A DNA stretch of 64,000 bases from Novosphingobium sp. G106 (lineage in GTDB: Bacteria > Pseudomonadota > Alphaproteobacteria > Sphingomonadales > Sphingomonadaceae): positions 496,001 to 560,000 of the forward strand of contig NZ_JAHOOZ010000001.1 in NCBI RefSeq assembly GCF_019075875.1, written 5' to 3'. The position numbers were made by a program, and so were the translations under genes. A model generated the notes under the pieces. That model ran no database searches. It saw only the letters and a program-made list of their open reading frames with translations, and was not told the DNA's origin. Below, piece after piece: positions 24,868 through 33,850 of this stretch. How positions within the stretch are numbered: the stretch's first letter is position 1; each line of letters begins with the position of its first letter.

Positions 24868-26178
24868 TCAGCCCCTGGCCGCTGCGATCATTTCCTCGAC
24901 CGCGATGAACTTCTCGCGTGGGGCTCCGTCGCGGGCGCGTTTGACTTCGGCTTCGTCGATCTTCTTCCAGTCGTCGAAAGCCATGACCGCTAGGTTGCGC
25001 TCGTTCGCCAGCTTGTCGAAACCGTCGCCGCCCGGCTTGCCGGCGCCGTCGCCGATGTCCCCGGCGATCTTCTCGATCACCGCGAAACCGTCCGGACGAT
25101 TCGTACCGATTGTGCCCGTGGGGCCGCGGCGTGCCCAACCGACGCAGTAGAGGCCGGGCCGGATGCGGCCTTCCTCGTTGGCGAAACGGCCGTTCTTCTC
25201 GTCGAAGGGCACGTCGGGGATCGGTGAGGTCTGGTAGCCGATGCAGATGACCACGAGTTCGGCGGGCACCGTGTAGATCTCGCCGGTGCCGACGGCTCGG
25301 CCGTCCTCGAGCTTGGTGCGTTCCACTTCGACGCCGATGACCCGGTCGTCGCCGCCGAGGATCGCCTTGGGCGACGCGAAGAAGTCGAAATCGACCTCGA
25401 TCGCCTTGGCCGCATGATCGGCCTCGGGGATGGCCGCGAAACCGCGCAGCAGGGTGACCGACTTGCGCTGGCCGGGATCGAGCGCGGCGTCCTCGCTTTC
25501 GGGCGGCAGATCGGCCGGATCAAGGCGTGGGCTGGCGCGCTCGAGATGGCCGAGCTCACCGAGCTCCTTGGGCGTCATGGCGATCTGGTGCGGCCCGCGC
25601 CGGCCGAGCACGGTGACCTTGGCGACCTTGGAATGGTCGAGCACGTCGAGCGCGTGGTTGACGATGTCGCTGCCGTGGAACTCGTCGCGCGTCTTGGCGA
25701 GGATGCGCACCACGTCGAGCGCGACGTTGCCGTTGCCGATGACGACTGCGTGCTTGCCAGAAACCTTGGGGTCGAGGGAAGCGAAGCCCGGATGGCCGTT
25801 GTACCAGCCGACGAAGGCCGCGCTGCCGAAGACGTTACCGAGGTCTTCGCCGGCAATCCCGGTCTTCTTGTCGTGCGGTGCGCCGGTGGCGAGCACGACC
25901 GCATCGTAGAATTCCTGCAACTCGCCGATGGTGACGTCCCGGCCGATCGTGACGTTGCCGACGAAGCGGACGTTGTCGGAAAGCGAGGTTGCCTCGTAGC
26001 GACGGTAAACGCCTTTGATCGACTGGTGGTCGGGCGCGACACCGAATCGGATCAGGCCGTAGGGCACGGGAAGCGAGTCGAAGATGTCGACCCGCACGTC
26101 GTCTCCCCAGAGCTTCTGGGCCGCTTCCGCGGTGTAATAGCCTGCGGGGCCGGAACCGATGATCGCAATGTGCCGCAC
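24868..26178 (-). CDS. ferredoxin-NADP reductase, adrenodoxin-reductase type
   Basis: This is a 436-residue FAD/NADP flavoprotein of the FprA/adrenodoxin reductase family. The FAD loop GSGPAGYYTAEAAQ lies at the N-terminus, followed by YGLIRFGVAPDH, a NADP loop VIGNGNVALDVVRILAK, LGRRGPHQIAMTPKEL and the C-terminal YCVGWARRGPTGTIGTNR. It should pass electrons between NADPH and a ferredoxin, and P450 systems such as the one at 42.8 kb need such a partner, though the link is speculative. GTG start preceded by AGGGAG. Confidence 0.92.
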   Translation of the reverse strand: MRHIAIIGSGPAGYYTAEAAQKLWGDDVRVDIFDSLPVPYGLIRFGVAPDHQSIKGVYRRYEATSLSDNVRFVGNVTIGRDVTIGELQEFYDAVVLATGAPHDKKTGIAGEDLGNVFGSAAFVGWYNGHPGFASLDPKVSGKHAVVIGNGNVALDVVRILAKTRDEFHGSDIVNHALDVLDHSKVAKVTVLGRRGPHQIAMTPKELGELGHLERASPRLDPADLPPESEDAALDPGQRKSVTLLRGFAAIPEADHAAKAIEVDFDFFASPKAILGGDDRVIGVEVERTKLEDGRAVGTGEIYTVPAELVVICIGYQTSPIPDVPFDEKNGRFANEEGRIRPGLYCVGWARRGPTGTIGTNRPDGFAVIEKIAGDIGDGAGKPGGDGFDKLANERNLAVMAFDDWKKIDEAEVKRARDGAPREKFIAVEEMIAAARG

Positions 26179-26310
26179 GTGGCCAACTCCCTATTTATCA
26201 ATCTTTAAGGCCGTTCGTTAGCCGGCACGGAGGCAGGCTAGCAGTAGTCTGCTGCGCGAGGAAAGGGGGATGAAGGCAGATCCCTTTCACGAGACTAGGC
26301 GATTTGAGGA

Positions 26311-28992
26311 ATGGCCAGGTTGGCAGGGGCAGAACCGGAAGACCGCGTCGGCGGCGGCGATGGACGGGTGCGCGAAGCACCTGCCCACGCCGCGCGCGCG
26401 CAATCCGTCGCGCCCCGGCCCGAAGGGGCCAGTTCCTATTCGCCCGACATCCTGTTCCACATTCCCGCCTATTGGATATTCATCGCATCGGCGATGGGCC
26501 TGGGCCTGGCGCCGGCTCTTGCATTCACCGGTGCGCTGCCGGGATTGCGGGTAACGACTCCGGCGATCGCCGCCATCCTGCTCGCCACCATGGCGCCCGT
26601 TTTCGTCAGGCTCGAACGCCAGCGCGCCCGCGGCCTGTTCCAGCGGATGGTCATCATGCTGTTCGCGGTCGCCCAGCCGATGCTGCTTTACGGTCTGGCC
26701 GCGGCGGAATGGGCGCGCGAACGGGGCGATCCGTTCTGGATCGGCGCGGTCGGCATGGTCGCCCTGACGGGTGCCTTCAGTTCGCTCCTGCTCGCTCGCC
26801 GGCCGCCGGCGATGCTTGCGGCGTTGAGCGCGGTCTGGTTGCCGCTGATCGCGGCCGGTACCCGCCTCGACGCCTGGCTGATCTTCGGCTGCGGCGCCAT
26901 CGGCGGCGGCCTGCTGGTCTGGCGCCAGATGCGGATCTATGGAGACGCGATGGCCAAGCGGCATCAGCAGCAGCGGGTGCAGGAACGCGCTTTCGATATT
27001 CTCGTCGACTATGAGAAGACCGGCCAGGGCTGGTTTTGGGAAACCGATGCCGATGGCCTGGTCACCTATCTCTCGTCCAGCCTGAGCGATGCCTTCGGCT
27101 GTCCGGTCGAGGAACTGCACGGGCGCCCTTTCGCCGAACTTTTCGGGCTGGAAGTGACGGAGCAGGAAAGCGCGGCGGCCGGGCTGAACGTCCATTTCGC
27201 GGCACGCACCGGATTTCGCGACGTCCTCGTCAGCGCGGCGGCCGACGGCCAGGAGCGCTGGTGGTCGATTTCGGGTGCCCCGCTAGAGGATCGCTTCGGC
27301 GTCTATTTCGGCTTTCGCGGCTTCGGCTGGGACCAGACCGAGAAACGGCGTTCGCAGGAGCGTTCTTCGCGGCTGGCGCATTACGATTCGCTGACGGGCG
27401 CAGCCAACCGCCTGCAGATGTCGCAGTCGCTCGAGACGATCCTCAACGCCCCGCACGAGGAATCGCGGCGCTGCGCCGTGCTGCTGATCGACCTCGACCG
27501 CTTCAAGCAGGTCAACGACACGCTGGGCCATCCCGCGGGCGATGCGGTGCTCAAGGAGGCGGCGGACCGGCTGCGACTGCTGATCGACGGACGCGGCCGG
27601 CTCGGTCGGCTCGGCGGTGACGAGTTCCAGATCATCCTGCCGGGGCATTGGGCGCGCGACGAGTTGGCGGACCTTTCCCAGCGCATCGTCGCGAATCTGG
27701 CACAGCCCTACATACTCGACCGCGAGCACGCGTTGATCGGCGCTTCGGTGGGAATTGCGCTGGCGCCCGAGGACGGCGTCACTTCGGAAGCGCTGATCCG
27801 CAACGCCGACCTGGCGCTCTACGCGGCCAAGGACGCCGGGCGCGGTTGTTATTTCTTCTACGAGCCCGATCTCCACAGCGACGCCGAGGAGCGCCGCCAA
27901 CTCGTGCAGGACCTGCGCGATACCGTGGCGACCGGCGGGCTGGAGCTGTGGTACCAGCCGGTGATCCATACCCTGACCGAGACCATCACCGGCTTCGAGG
28001 CGCTGCTACGCTGGACCCATCCGCGGCTCGGGCGGCTCTCGCCGGCGAAATTCGTGCCGATCGCCGAAGAGGCCGGCCTGATCGCACCGATCGGTGAATG
28101 GGCCCTGCGGACGGCCTGCAAGGACCTTGCGAGCTGGCCGGAATCGATACGCGTCTCGGTCAATCTCTCGCCGCTGCAATTCGCCAATCCGGCCCTGCCG
28201 GCGATTGTTACCCATGCTCTTGCCTCGGCCCAGGTCGCGCCCTCGCGGCTCGAACTCGAGGTCACCGAAGGCGTATTCCTTAACGAGGACAGCTCGACCG
28301 ACGCGATGTTCACGGCGCTCAAGCGGATCGGCGTGCGGCTGGCGCTCGATGACTTCGGCACGGGCTATTCGTCGCTCGGCTATCTCGAGGCGGCACCTTT
28401 CGATCGGATTAAGATCGACCAGAGCTTCATCCGCGGTGCGGTCGCACCGGGCAGCCGCAACGGGGCGATCCTCGCCTCGATCGTCGGCCTTGCCGAAGCG
28501 CTCGGCATGGAGACCACGGCGGAAGGAATCGAGACGGCCGAGGAACTCGAGCTCGCCCGGATGCTCGGCTGCAGCCATATCCAGGGCTACATCTACGAAG
28601 CGCCGATGAGTCTGGACGAAACCGCCGTGCGCCTCGCCGGCGGCATGACGGCCAAGGCGATCGGCCCGCGTGCAAGTCGGCCCACGCGCAGCGATGCGGC
28701 GGGCAAGGTCGTGGTCGAGATCGACGGCGAGCGCGTCGACGGCCATGTGCGCAACGTGGCGATGAGCGGTGCGATGATCGAACTGCGCTGCAGCATTACG
28801 CCGGGCACCCAGATCGCGCTGCACATCGCCGGCGAAGAGAGCATTTGCGCGACGGTCCGCTGGTCCGAGGAGGGCCGCATCGGCGTCCAGTTCGCGGAGC
28901 CGGTGACGATCGAGAAACCGCGGCGCATACTCGGCTCAACGCTCGCTGCGGTCCGGGTCGGCGAAGGCGAGCAAGTACGCCGCACCGGTTAG
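26311..28992 (+). CDS. membrane PAS-GGDEF-EAL-PilZ cyclic-di-GMP protein
   Basis: This 893-residue signalling protein has five to six hydrophobic helices (about 49-215) as a membrane sensor, PAS (about 230-345), a diguanylate cyclase with an intact GGDEF at 435-439, a phosphodiesterase with an intact EAL at 563-565 plus DDFGTGYSSL, and a C-terminal PilZ domain (about 790-880) that can bind c-di-GMP. The RxxD inhibitory site before GGDEF is absent. Both enzymatic signatures look usable, so net activity is unclear. The start may be later (GTG 26368), since GAGGA directly touches ATG 26311. A soluble paralogue follows. Confidence 0.9.
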   Translation: MARLAGAEPEDRVGGGDGRVREAPAHAARAQSVAPRPEGASSYSPDILFHIPAYWIFIASAMGLGLAPALAFTGALPGLRVTTPAIAAILLATMAPVFVRLERQRARGLFQRMVIMLFAVAQPMLLYGLAAAEWARERGDPFWIGAVGMVALTGAFSSLLLARRPPAMLAALSAVWLPLIAAGTRLDAWLIFGCGAIGGGLLVWRQMRIYGDAMAKRHQQQRVQERAFDILVDYEKTGQGWFWETDADGLVTYLSSSLSDAFGCPVEELHGRPFAELFGLEVTEQESAAAGLNVHFAARTGFRDVLVSAAADGQERWWSISGAPLEDRFGVYFGFRGFGWDQTEKRRSQERSSRLAHYDSLTGAANRLQMSQSLETILNAPHEESRRCAVLLIDLDRFKQVNDTLGHPAGDAVLKEAADRLRLLIDGRGRLGRLGGDEFQIILPGHWARDELADLSQRIVANLAQPYILDREHALIGASVGIALAPEDGVTSEALIRNADLALYAAKDAGRGCYFFYEPDLHSDAEERRQLVQDLRDTVATGGLELWYQPVIHTLTETITGFEALLRWTHPRLGRLSPAKFVPIAEEAGLIAPIGEWALRTACKDLASWPESIRVSVNLSPLQFANPALPAIVTHALASAQVAPSRLELEVTEGVFLNEDSSTDAMFTALKRIGVRLALDDFGTGYSSLGYLEAAPFDRIKIDQSFIRGAVAPGSRNGAILASIVGLAEALGMETTAEGIETAEELELARMLGCSHIQGYIYEAPMSLDETAVRLAGGMTAKAIGPRASRPTRSDAAGKVVVEIDGERVDGHVRNVAMSGAMIELRCSITPGTQIALHIAGEESICATVRWSEEGRIGVQFAEPVTIEKPRRILGSTLAAVRVGEGEQVRRTG

Positions 28993-29057
28993 CTGCAATA
29001 TTCGTGAAAATCGGCCAAGGTTAGCCCTTCTTAAACCAACGCTCAGTAGAATACCGC

Positions 29058-31304
29058 ATGGGAAATCATGGGGTTGTGGTCTTGGCGCCTTTGAGAAAAT
29101 TCGGCCTGCCCAAGCTGGGTGGTGGCGTTGGCGGCAAGTCATCGGCGGCCGAGATGCAGCAGGCCGTGCAAATTCTGCGCGACTACGAACAATCGGGTCA
29201 TGGCTGGTTCTGGTCGACCGATGCCGGTGGGCGCATCGATTACCTTTCGGAATGCGTCGCCGAACGTCTGGGCAAGAACCGCAGCGAAGTTTTGGGCCAG
29301 CCGTTCAGCAGTCTCTTCACGCTGGACAGTGTCGATACCGAGCAGGTCGAGCGGACGTTGCCGGTAATTCTGAGCAAGCGGAAGACTTTCGCCGAGTTCG
29401 CCGTGCGCGCAGCAGTCAGGGGCGAGGAGCTCTGGTGGTCGATCTCAGGCCGGCCGCAACACGATAGCGCGGGTAACTTCGCCGGTTTCCGCGGCAACGG
29501 CGCCGACGTCACCGAGCGCCGCCGCAGCCAGCGCAAGGCCGAGCGCCTGGCGATGTACGATTCGCTGACCGGGCTCTCCAACCGCCACCGCATGTCGAGC
29601 CACCTCGACAACACGCTCGCCGCATTCCGCCAGGCCAAGCGCAGCTGTGCGGTGATGATGCTCGATCTCGACAGGTTCAAGCAGGTCAACGACACGCTCG
29701 GCCACCCGGCCGGCGACGAACTGCTCAAGCAGGTCGCGGACCGCCTCAGCCGGGTAGTGGATTCGGGGTGTGAGCTCGGCCGCCTCGGCGGCGACGAGTT
29801 CGAGGTGATCCTGCCGGATCTCGACGACCGCGGCCGGCTGGGCGAGATCGCCAAGAAGATCATCGACATGGTCTCGCAGCCCTATGCGCTCGAAGGCGCG
29901 CGCTGCGTCATCGGCGTCTCGGTTGGCATCGCCATTGCGCCCTATGATGGCGTGACCAGCGACGAGCTAATCCGCAATGCCGACCTCGCGCTCTATTCGG
30001 CCAAGGGCGGCGGGCGCGGCCAGTTCCGTTTCTACTCGACCGAACTGCACAACGAGGCCGAGACGCGCCGGCGGATCGAGGAAGACCTGCGCGACGCGCT
30101 GTCCGAAGGGCAGATCTCGCTCAATTACCAGCCGCTGGTCTGCACCAGGACGAACGCGGTGGTGGCGATGGAGGCGGTGATGCGCTGGGCGCATCCCGAT
30201 CTCGGTTCGATCAGCCCCGCGCTGTTCATCCCGGTGGCCGAGGAGAGCAACCAGATCGCCCAGCTCGGCGAATGGGCGCTGCGTCAGGCCTGCGAGGACG
30301 CCTCGCGCTGGCCGGGCAACGTCAAGGTCTCGGTCAACGTCTCACCAGCGCAGTTTGCCAACAAGAACCTGCCGTCGCTGGTGACACAGGCGCTGGCCAA
30401 TTCGGGTCTGCCGGCCGAACTGCTCGAACTCGAGTTGACGGAATCGATCTTCCTTAACGACAGCGAATCGACCGAGGAGATGTTCGCTGCGCTTAAAGGC
30501 GTGGGCGTGCGGCTGGCGCTCGACGATTTCGGCACCGGCTATTCGTCGCTCGGCTATCTGCGCAAGGCGCCGTTCGACAAGATCAAGATCGACCAGAGCT
30601 TCATCCGCGGCGTTACCGAGCCGGGCACCCGCAACGTCGCCATCATCAAGGCGATCGTCAGCCTGGCCGAAGCGCTCGATATGGACACCACGGCCGAGGG
30701 CATCGAGGCGCACGACGAATTGGACCTGATGCGCGAGCTCAAGGTCAGCCAGATCCAGGGCTTCATCTATTCGAAAGCGATCTCGGGCGAGGATGCGCTC
30801 GCCGCGATGCAGAGCGGCGAATGGATCATCGAACCGGAAGGTCCGAGCAAGGCACGCTCGGATCGCAAGACCGTGTTCCGCAAGGTTGGCCTGATCCATG
30901 AGGATCACCGCTATGAAGTAACCATGCGCAACCTCTCGAACACCGGCTGCCTGATCGAGGGCCTGCTCGACGTTCCGGTCGATACCGTGTTCGTCGTCGA
31001 TTTCGGCGAGGGCCAGCTCGCGGTGGCCACGGTGCGCCGGTCGCGCGGCACCATGCAGGGTATGGAGTTCGAGCACACGTTAGTCGCCGACGGCGCCGGC
31101 GGCCTCGTGACACGCAATCGCGTATCGCCCTATATGCTGGCAGCCGCGGGAATGCCGCTGGGGGCACTGCCGCCGGGACAATACCCGCTGGGGCCGCAGT
31201 CGAACGGGTCCGGGACTTTCACCATGCCCCGCTTCGCGCACCTCAACGAGGCGGCGAAGAAGGGCGAAGTCCAGCGCGCGGCAGAGGCTAAGGCCGCAGG
31301 CTGA
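29058..31304 (+). CDS. soluble PAS-GGDEF-EAL-PilZ cyclic-di-GMP protein
   Basis: This 748-residue paralogue of the preceding gene lacks the membrane segment. It has PAS (about 40-165), GGDEF at 244-248 without an RxxD I-site, an EAL domain whose motif reads EAV at 372-374 while keeping DDFGTGYSSL and IKIDQSFI, and PilZ (about 590-690, with TMRNLSNTGCLIEG). A Pro/Gly-rich tail follows. The Leu-to-Val change is conservative, and the phosphodiesterase may still work. Same order, close sequence and only 65 bases between the genes point to tandem duplication. It abuts the convergent ABM gene. Confidence 0.9.
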   Translation: MGNHGVVVLAPLRKFGLPKLGGGVGGKSSAAEMQQAVQILRDYEQSGHGWFWSTDAGGRIDYLSECVAERLGKNRSEVLGQPFSSLFTLDSVDTEQVERTLPVILSKRKTFAEFAVRAAVRGEELWWSISGRPQHDSAGNFAGFRGNGADVTERRRSQRKAERLAMYDSLTGLSNRHRMSSHLDNTLAAFRQAKRSCAVMMLDLDRFKQVNDTLGHPAGDELLKQVADRLSRVVDSGCELGRLGGDEFEVILPDLDDRGRLGEIAKKIIDMVSQPYALEGARCVIGVSVGIAIAPYDGVTSDELIRNADLALYSAKGGGRGQFRFYSTELHNEAETRRRIEEDLRDALSEGQISLNYQPLVCTRTNAVVAMEAVMRWAHPDLGSISPALFIPVAEESNQIAQLGEWALRQACEDASRWPGNVKVSVNVSPAQFANKNLPSLVTQALANSGLPAELLELELTESIFLNDSESTEEMFAALKGVGVRLALDDFGTGYSSLGYLRKAPFDKIKIDQSFIRGVTEPGTRNVAIIKAIVSLAEALDMDTTAEGIEAHDELDLMRELKVSQIQGFIYSKAISGEDALAAMQSGEWIIEPEGPSKARSDRKTVFRKVGLIHEDHRYEVTMRNLSNTGCLIEGLLDVPVDTVFVVDFGEGQLAVATVRRSRGTMQGMEFEHTLVADGAGGLVTRNRVSPYMLAAAGMPLGALPPGQYPLGPQSNGSGTFTMPRFAHLNEAAKKGEVQRAAEAKAAG

Positions 31305-31592
31305 TCAGTCGAGCTTGAAGTGCTGCATCGAACCGCCACCGCCGAAGAAGGGGCTGGCGTGCTCGATGAACTTGGCGAAGCCCGGGCTGCTCTTGCCCGC
31401 AGCGTGGGCTTCGGCCGAGTCCCATTCAACGAGGAACAGGACGGTGCCGGGGTTCTCGACGCCGGGCAGGACCTTAACCGAGCGGCATCCGGGCGCGGCG
31501 AGCAGACCTTCGGTGCCGCCTTCGTTCATCGCCTTGATCAGGCCGGCGGAATCACCGTCCTTCGCCTGCAGAATCGCGACTTCGAGGTCCAT
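31305..31592 (-). CDS. antibiotic-biosynthesis-monooxygenase (ABM) domain protein
   Basis: This is a 95-residue alpha-beta barrel protein of the dimeric ABM type. It shows EVAILQAKDGDSAGLIKAM, GCRSVKVLPGVENPGTVLFLVEWDS and the C-terminal PFFGGGGSMQHF. Members act as small cofactor-free monooxygenases or as heme/quinol enzymes. It converges on the c-di-GMP gene with no spacing. It is the first of several small enzymes of an apparent catabolic region. Confidence 0.82.
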   Translation of the reverse strand: MDLEVAILQAKDGDSAGLIKAMNEGGTEGLLAAPGCRSVKVLPGVENPGTVLFLVEWDSAEAHAAGKSSPGFAKFIEHASPFFGGGGSMQHFKLD

Positions 31593-31652
31593 CTGTTCTC
31601 TCCGCTATGGGGTTCGCGCGCCTCATGCCTGCGCGTCCGGGCGGGCGCAAGC

Positions 31653-32159
31653 TCAGACCTGCGGAAGGTCCGCGCCGGCGCGCGCTCCGCCGATACCCTT
31701 ATCGCGGGTGGCGATGCCGGTGAGCAGACTGTCGGCGATCATCCGCGCGCGAGTGCCGACCATGCGGGTCGCGGCTGGATGCCGCTCGAGTTCGCGTAGC
31801 GTGGCATAAAACAGGTTGAGCCAATGCGCGAAGTGGTCGCGCTCAAGACCCGGGATGGCAAGATGCTTGGCCATCGGATTGCCCGCGAACTCGCCGCTGT
31901 TGTGCAGGATCGAGCGCCAGAAGCTTTTCATCCGATCGCGATGCAGTGGCCAGTCGGCGATGCGTGCGGCGAAGATCGGGCCGAGCAGGGCGTCCGCCCG
32001 GATGCGCGCGTAGAAGCTCTCGACCAGCTGCGCGACGAAATCGTCGTCGATGCCGATTGCTTCGGCTTCGGCGCGCTTACGGGCGCGGGCAGCCGCGGCG
32101 TGGGCCGTGATCTCCGCTGGCGTGGGGTTCGGATTATCGTGGTGGGAATGGCGAGGCAT
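31653..32159 (-). CDS. group III truncated hemoglobin
   Basis: This is a 168-residue heme protein. The two-on-two globin core carries FVAQLVESFYARIRADALLGPIF, the proximal histidine H109 in RDHFAHWLNLF and FWRSILHNSGEF, all typical of group III truncated hemoglobins. About 30 polar residues precede the fold, rich in His and Ala. Oxygen, NO or peroxide chemistry is likely, but specific roles are not proven for the group. It lies 42 bases after the class II aldolase gene on the same strand. Confidence 0.85.
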   Translation of the reverse strand: MPRHSHHDNPNPTPAEITAHAAAARARKRAEAEAIGIDDDFVAQLVESFYARIRADALLGPIFAARIADWPLHRDRMKSFWRSILHNSGEFAGNPMAKHLAIPGLERDHFAHWLNLFYATLRELERHPAATRMVGTRARMIADSLLTGIATRDKGIGGARAGADLPQV

Positions 32160-32201
32160 GGCCCCGATATAATCATTCTGCGCCGAGAGAGGAGGGCCGG
32201 T

Positions 32202-32960
32202 TCAGACCTCGAATCCCGGACACTCGCGTTCGGCCTTGCGCAGCATCGCCGGCCAGAAGCGCTCTTCGGCGAAGGCGTTGACCCAGTCCGAGCCCATCAT
32301 CGCGCCCTGCTTGTCCTGCACCGCCTGGCTCGGCAGCTGAAGCTCGCGGCCCATCGACAAGGTGCGGACCTGCGCGGTGCAGGCCCATTCGAGCATGTAG
32401 AGGCGGGCGAAGGCGCCACCGATCGAGCGGCCCAGCGTCAGCGTGCCGTGGTTGCGCAGGATCATCAGGTTCTTGGTGCCGATGTCGGCCGCCAGCCGCG
32501 CCCGCTCGTCTTCGGCCGAGGCGATGCCTTCGAACTCGTGGTAGGCGATGTCGTGCCAGACGTTGAGCGCGTTCTGGCTCAGCGGCAGCAAGCCCTCCTT
32601 GAGCGCCGACACCGCGACGCCGTCGCGCGTGTGCAGATGCATGACGCTGTTCGCATCGGCGCGCGCGCCGAGCATGCCGGCGTGGATGTTGAAGCCTGCC
32701 GGGTTGAGCGGGAAGTCGCAGGGCTCGACGAGCTGGCCGTCCATGTCGAGCCGCATCAGGCTCGACGCGGTGATCTCGTCGAACATCAGCCCGAAGGGAT
32801 TGAGCAGGAAAGAGCCGTCGGGCAGCCGCATCGACAGGTGCGTGGCGATATGGTCGTCCCAGCCGAACAGAGCGACCAGCCGGTAGGCGGCCGCCAGCTC
32901 GCAGCGCATCCGCCAGATGTAGGCGCTGTCGTTGCCTTCGATCTTAGCTGCGGTGGCCAT
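32202..32960 (-). CDS. class II aldolase/adducin family protein
   Basis: This 252-residue protein has the class II aldolase fold. The zinc-ligand histidines H108 and H110 (VMHLHTRDG) and H171 (RNHGTLTLG) are present. There is no clear catalytic glutamate equivalent, so it may be an aldolase, epimerase or decarboxylase relative, or a non-enzymatic adducin-like protein. It is upstream of the truncated hemoglobin. Substrate unknown. Confidence 0.85.
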   Translation of the reverse strand: MATAAKIEGNDSAYIWRMRCELAAAYRLVALFGWDDHIATHLSMRLPDGSFLLNPFGLMFDEITASSLMRLDMDGQLVEPCDFPLNPAGFNIHAGMLGARADANSVMHLHTRDGVAVSALKEGLLPLSQNALNVWHDIAYHEFEGIASAEDERARLAADIGTKNLMILRNHGTLTLGRSIGGAFARLYMLEWACTAQVRTLSMGRELQLPSQAVQDKQGAMMGSDWVNAFAEERFWPAMLRKAERECPGFEV

Positions 32961-33065
32961 CGTCTCTCTCCTCGCCAGGGCGCGTATTCGCGTTGCAGAG
33001 GCGCATAGTAGATCATGCCGGCGGCCAGCGCGATTGCAGAAACGCCATCGCCCTTGATCGCGCGC

Positions 33066-33668
33066 CTATCGGCGCCGGTTCGACAGCGGATTGGCCTGGT
33101 GGAGGATATAGATCAGCCGGCCGTCTTCGTCGAACACCGGCGTGTTGATCGGCTGCCAGCGCTTCTCGACGAACGACCCGTCGGCATCGCGCACGTCATA
33201 ACGCTGGATCGCCATGACATGGGGGCGGCCCGACTGCGCGGCCTTCTGGATCGATTCGTAGAGGTTGCTGACGCCGTCGGCTTCGAGATCGGCCGGGTTG
33301 TCGGGAAAGACATCGAACAGCTTATCGCCGGCGGCCTTGTCCCGTGCGGTCATCGTAGCGGCCGCATAGGCGTCGTTGATGTCGATGATGTGCAGGCCCG
33401 GTCGTGGGTCGATCACCATGAACGGGTCGGAGGTGTCCTCGATGGCATTGCGGAAGCTGCTGCGGTCGATGCGCGCTGCCTCGCGATGGGCGGGATCGAA
33501 CTGTCCGACGAAGCTCTGCGCGCCCATCATGTCCGAGGCGAAGACCGCGAGCTCGCGGCGAGTTTCGGCCATCATCGACTGGATCGAGGAGTCGCGAACC
33601 TTCTCTACCGGCCGCGGGGCAGGGAGCAGCAGCGAGCCCAGAAACTCTCCGATCAGGAAGTTCTTCAT
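33066..33668 (-). CDS. stand-alone PAS domain protein
   Basis: This 200-residue protein has one PAS domain at about 75-195: AIEDTSDPFMVIDPRPGLHIIDINDAY, KLFDVFPDNP, RYDVRDADGSFVEKRWQPINTPVFDEDGRLIYILHQ. No kinase, HTH or cyclase output domain is attached, so it probably acts by protein interaction. The LOV-type cysteine motif is absent. It stands alone; 33669-33850 upstream holds its promoter and that of the divergent MaoC gene, with nothing else visible. Confidence 0.82.
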   Translation of the reverse strand: MKNFLIGEFLGSLLLPAPRPVEKVRDSSIQSMMAETRRELAVFASDMMGAQSFVGQFDPAHREAARIDRSSFRNAIEDTSDPFMVIDPRPGLHIIDINDAYAAATMTARDKAAGDKLFDVFPDNPADLEADGVSNLYESIQKAAQSGRPHVMAIQRYDVRDADGSFVEKRWQPINTPVFDEDGRLIYILHQANPLSNRRR

Positions 33669-33850
33669 GACGCCCGAGTGCCCATTAGCGACCGGCCTTA
33701 CTGCGAGCGCGTAAATAATCGCCGAACGTGCACCCCTCGGTTTTGCAGTATCTGCCGATGGGCTTGCGCCATCTGCCGCGCGGGCTTGCCAGCGCCGTGG
33801 AACAGGCCGAAATCATGCGCGGAAGAGCGCCCGCAGCGGGAGGATGACAG

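Noticed and set aside
22103..25138. 1011-codon reverse open frame across fabG, dnaN and the low-complexity gene
   Set aside because: It is antisense to genes with clear family motifs. Long antisense frames are expected in G+C-rich coding DNA, and its product is Arg/Gly-rich with no family signature.
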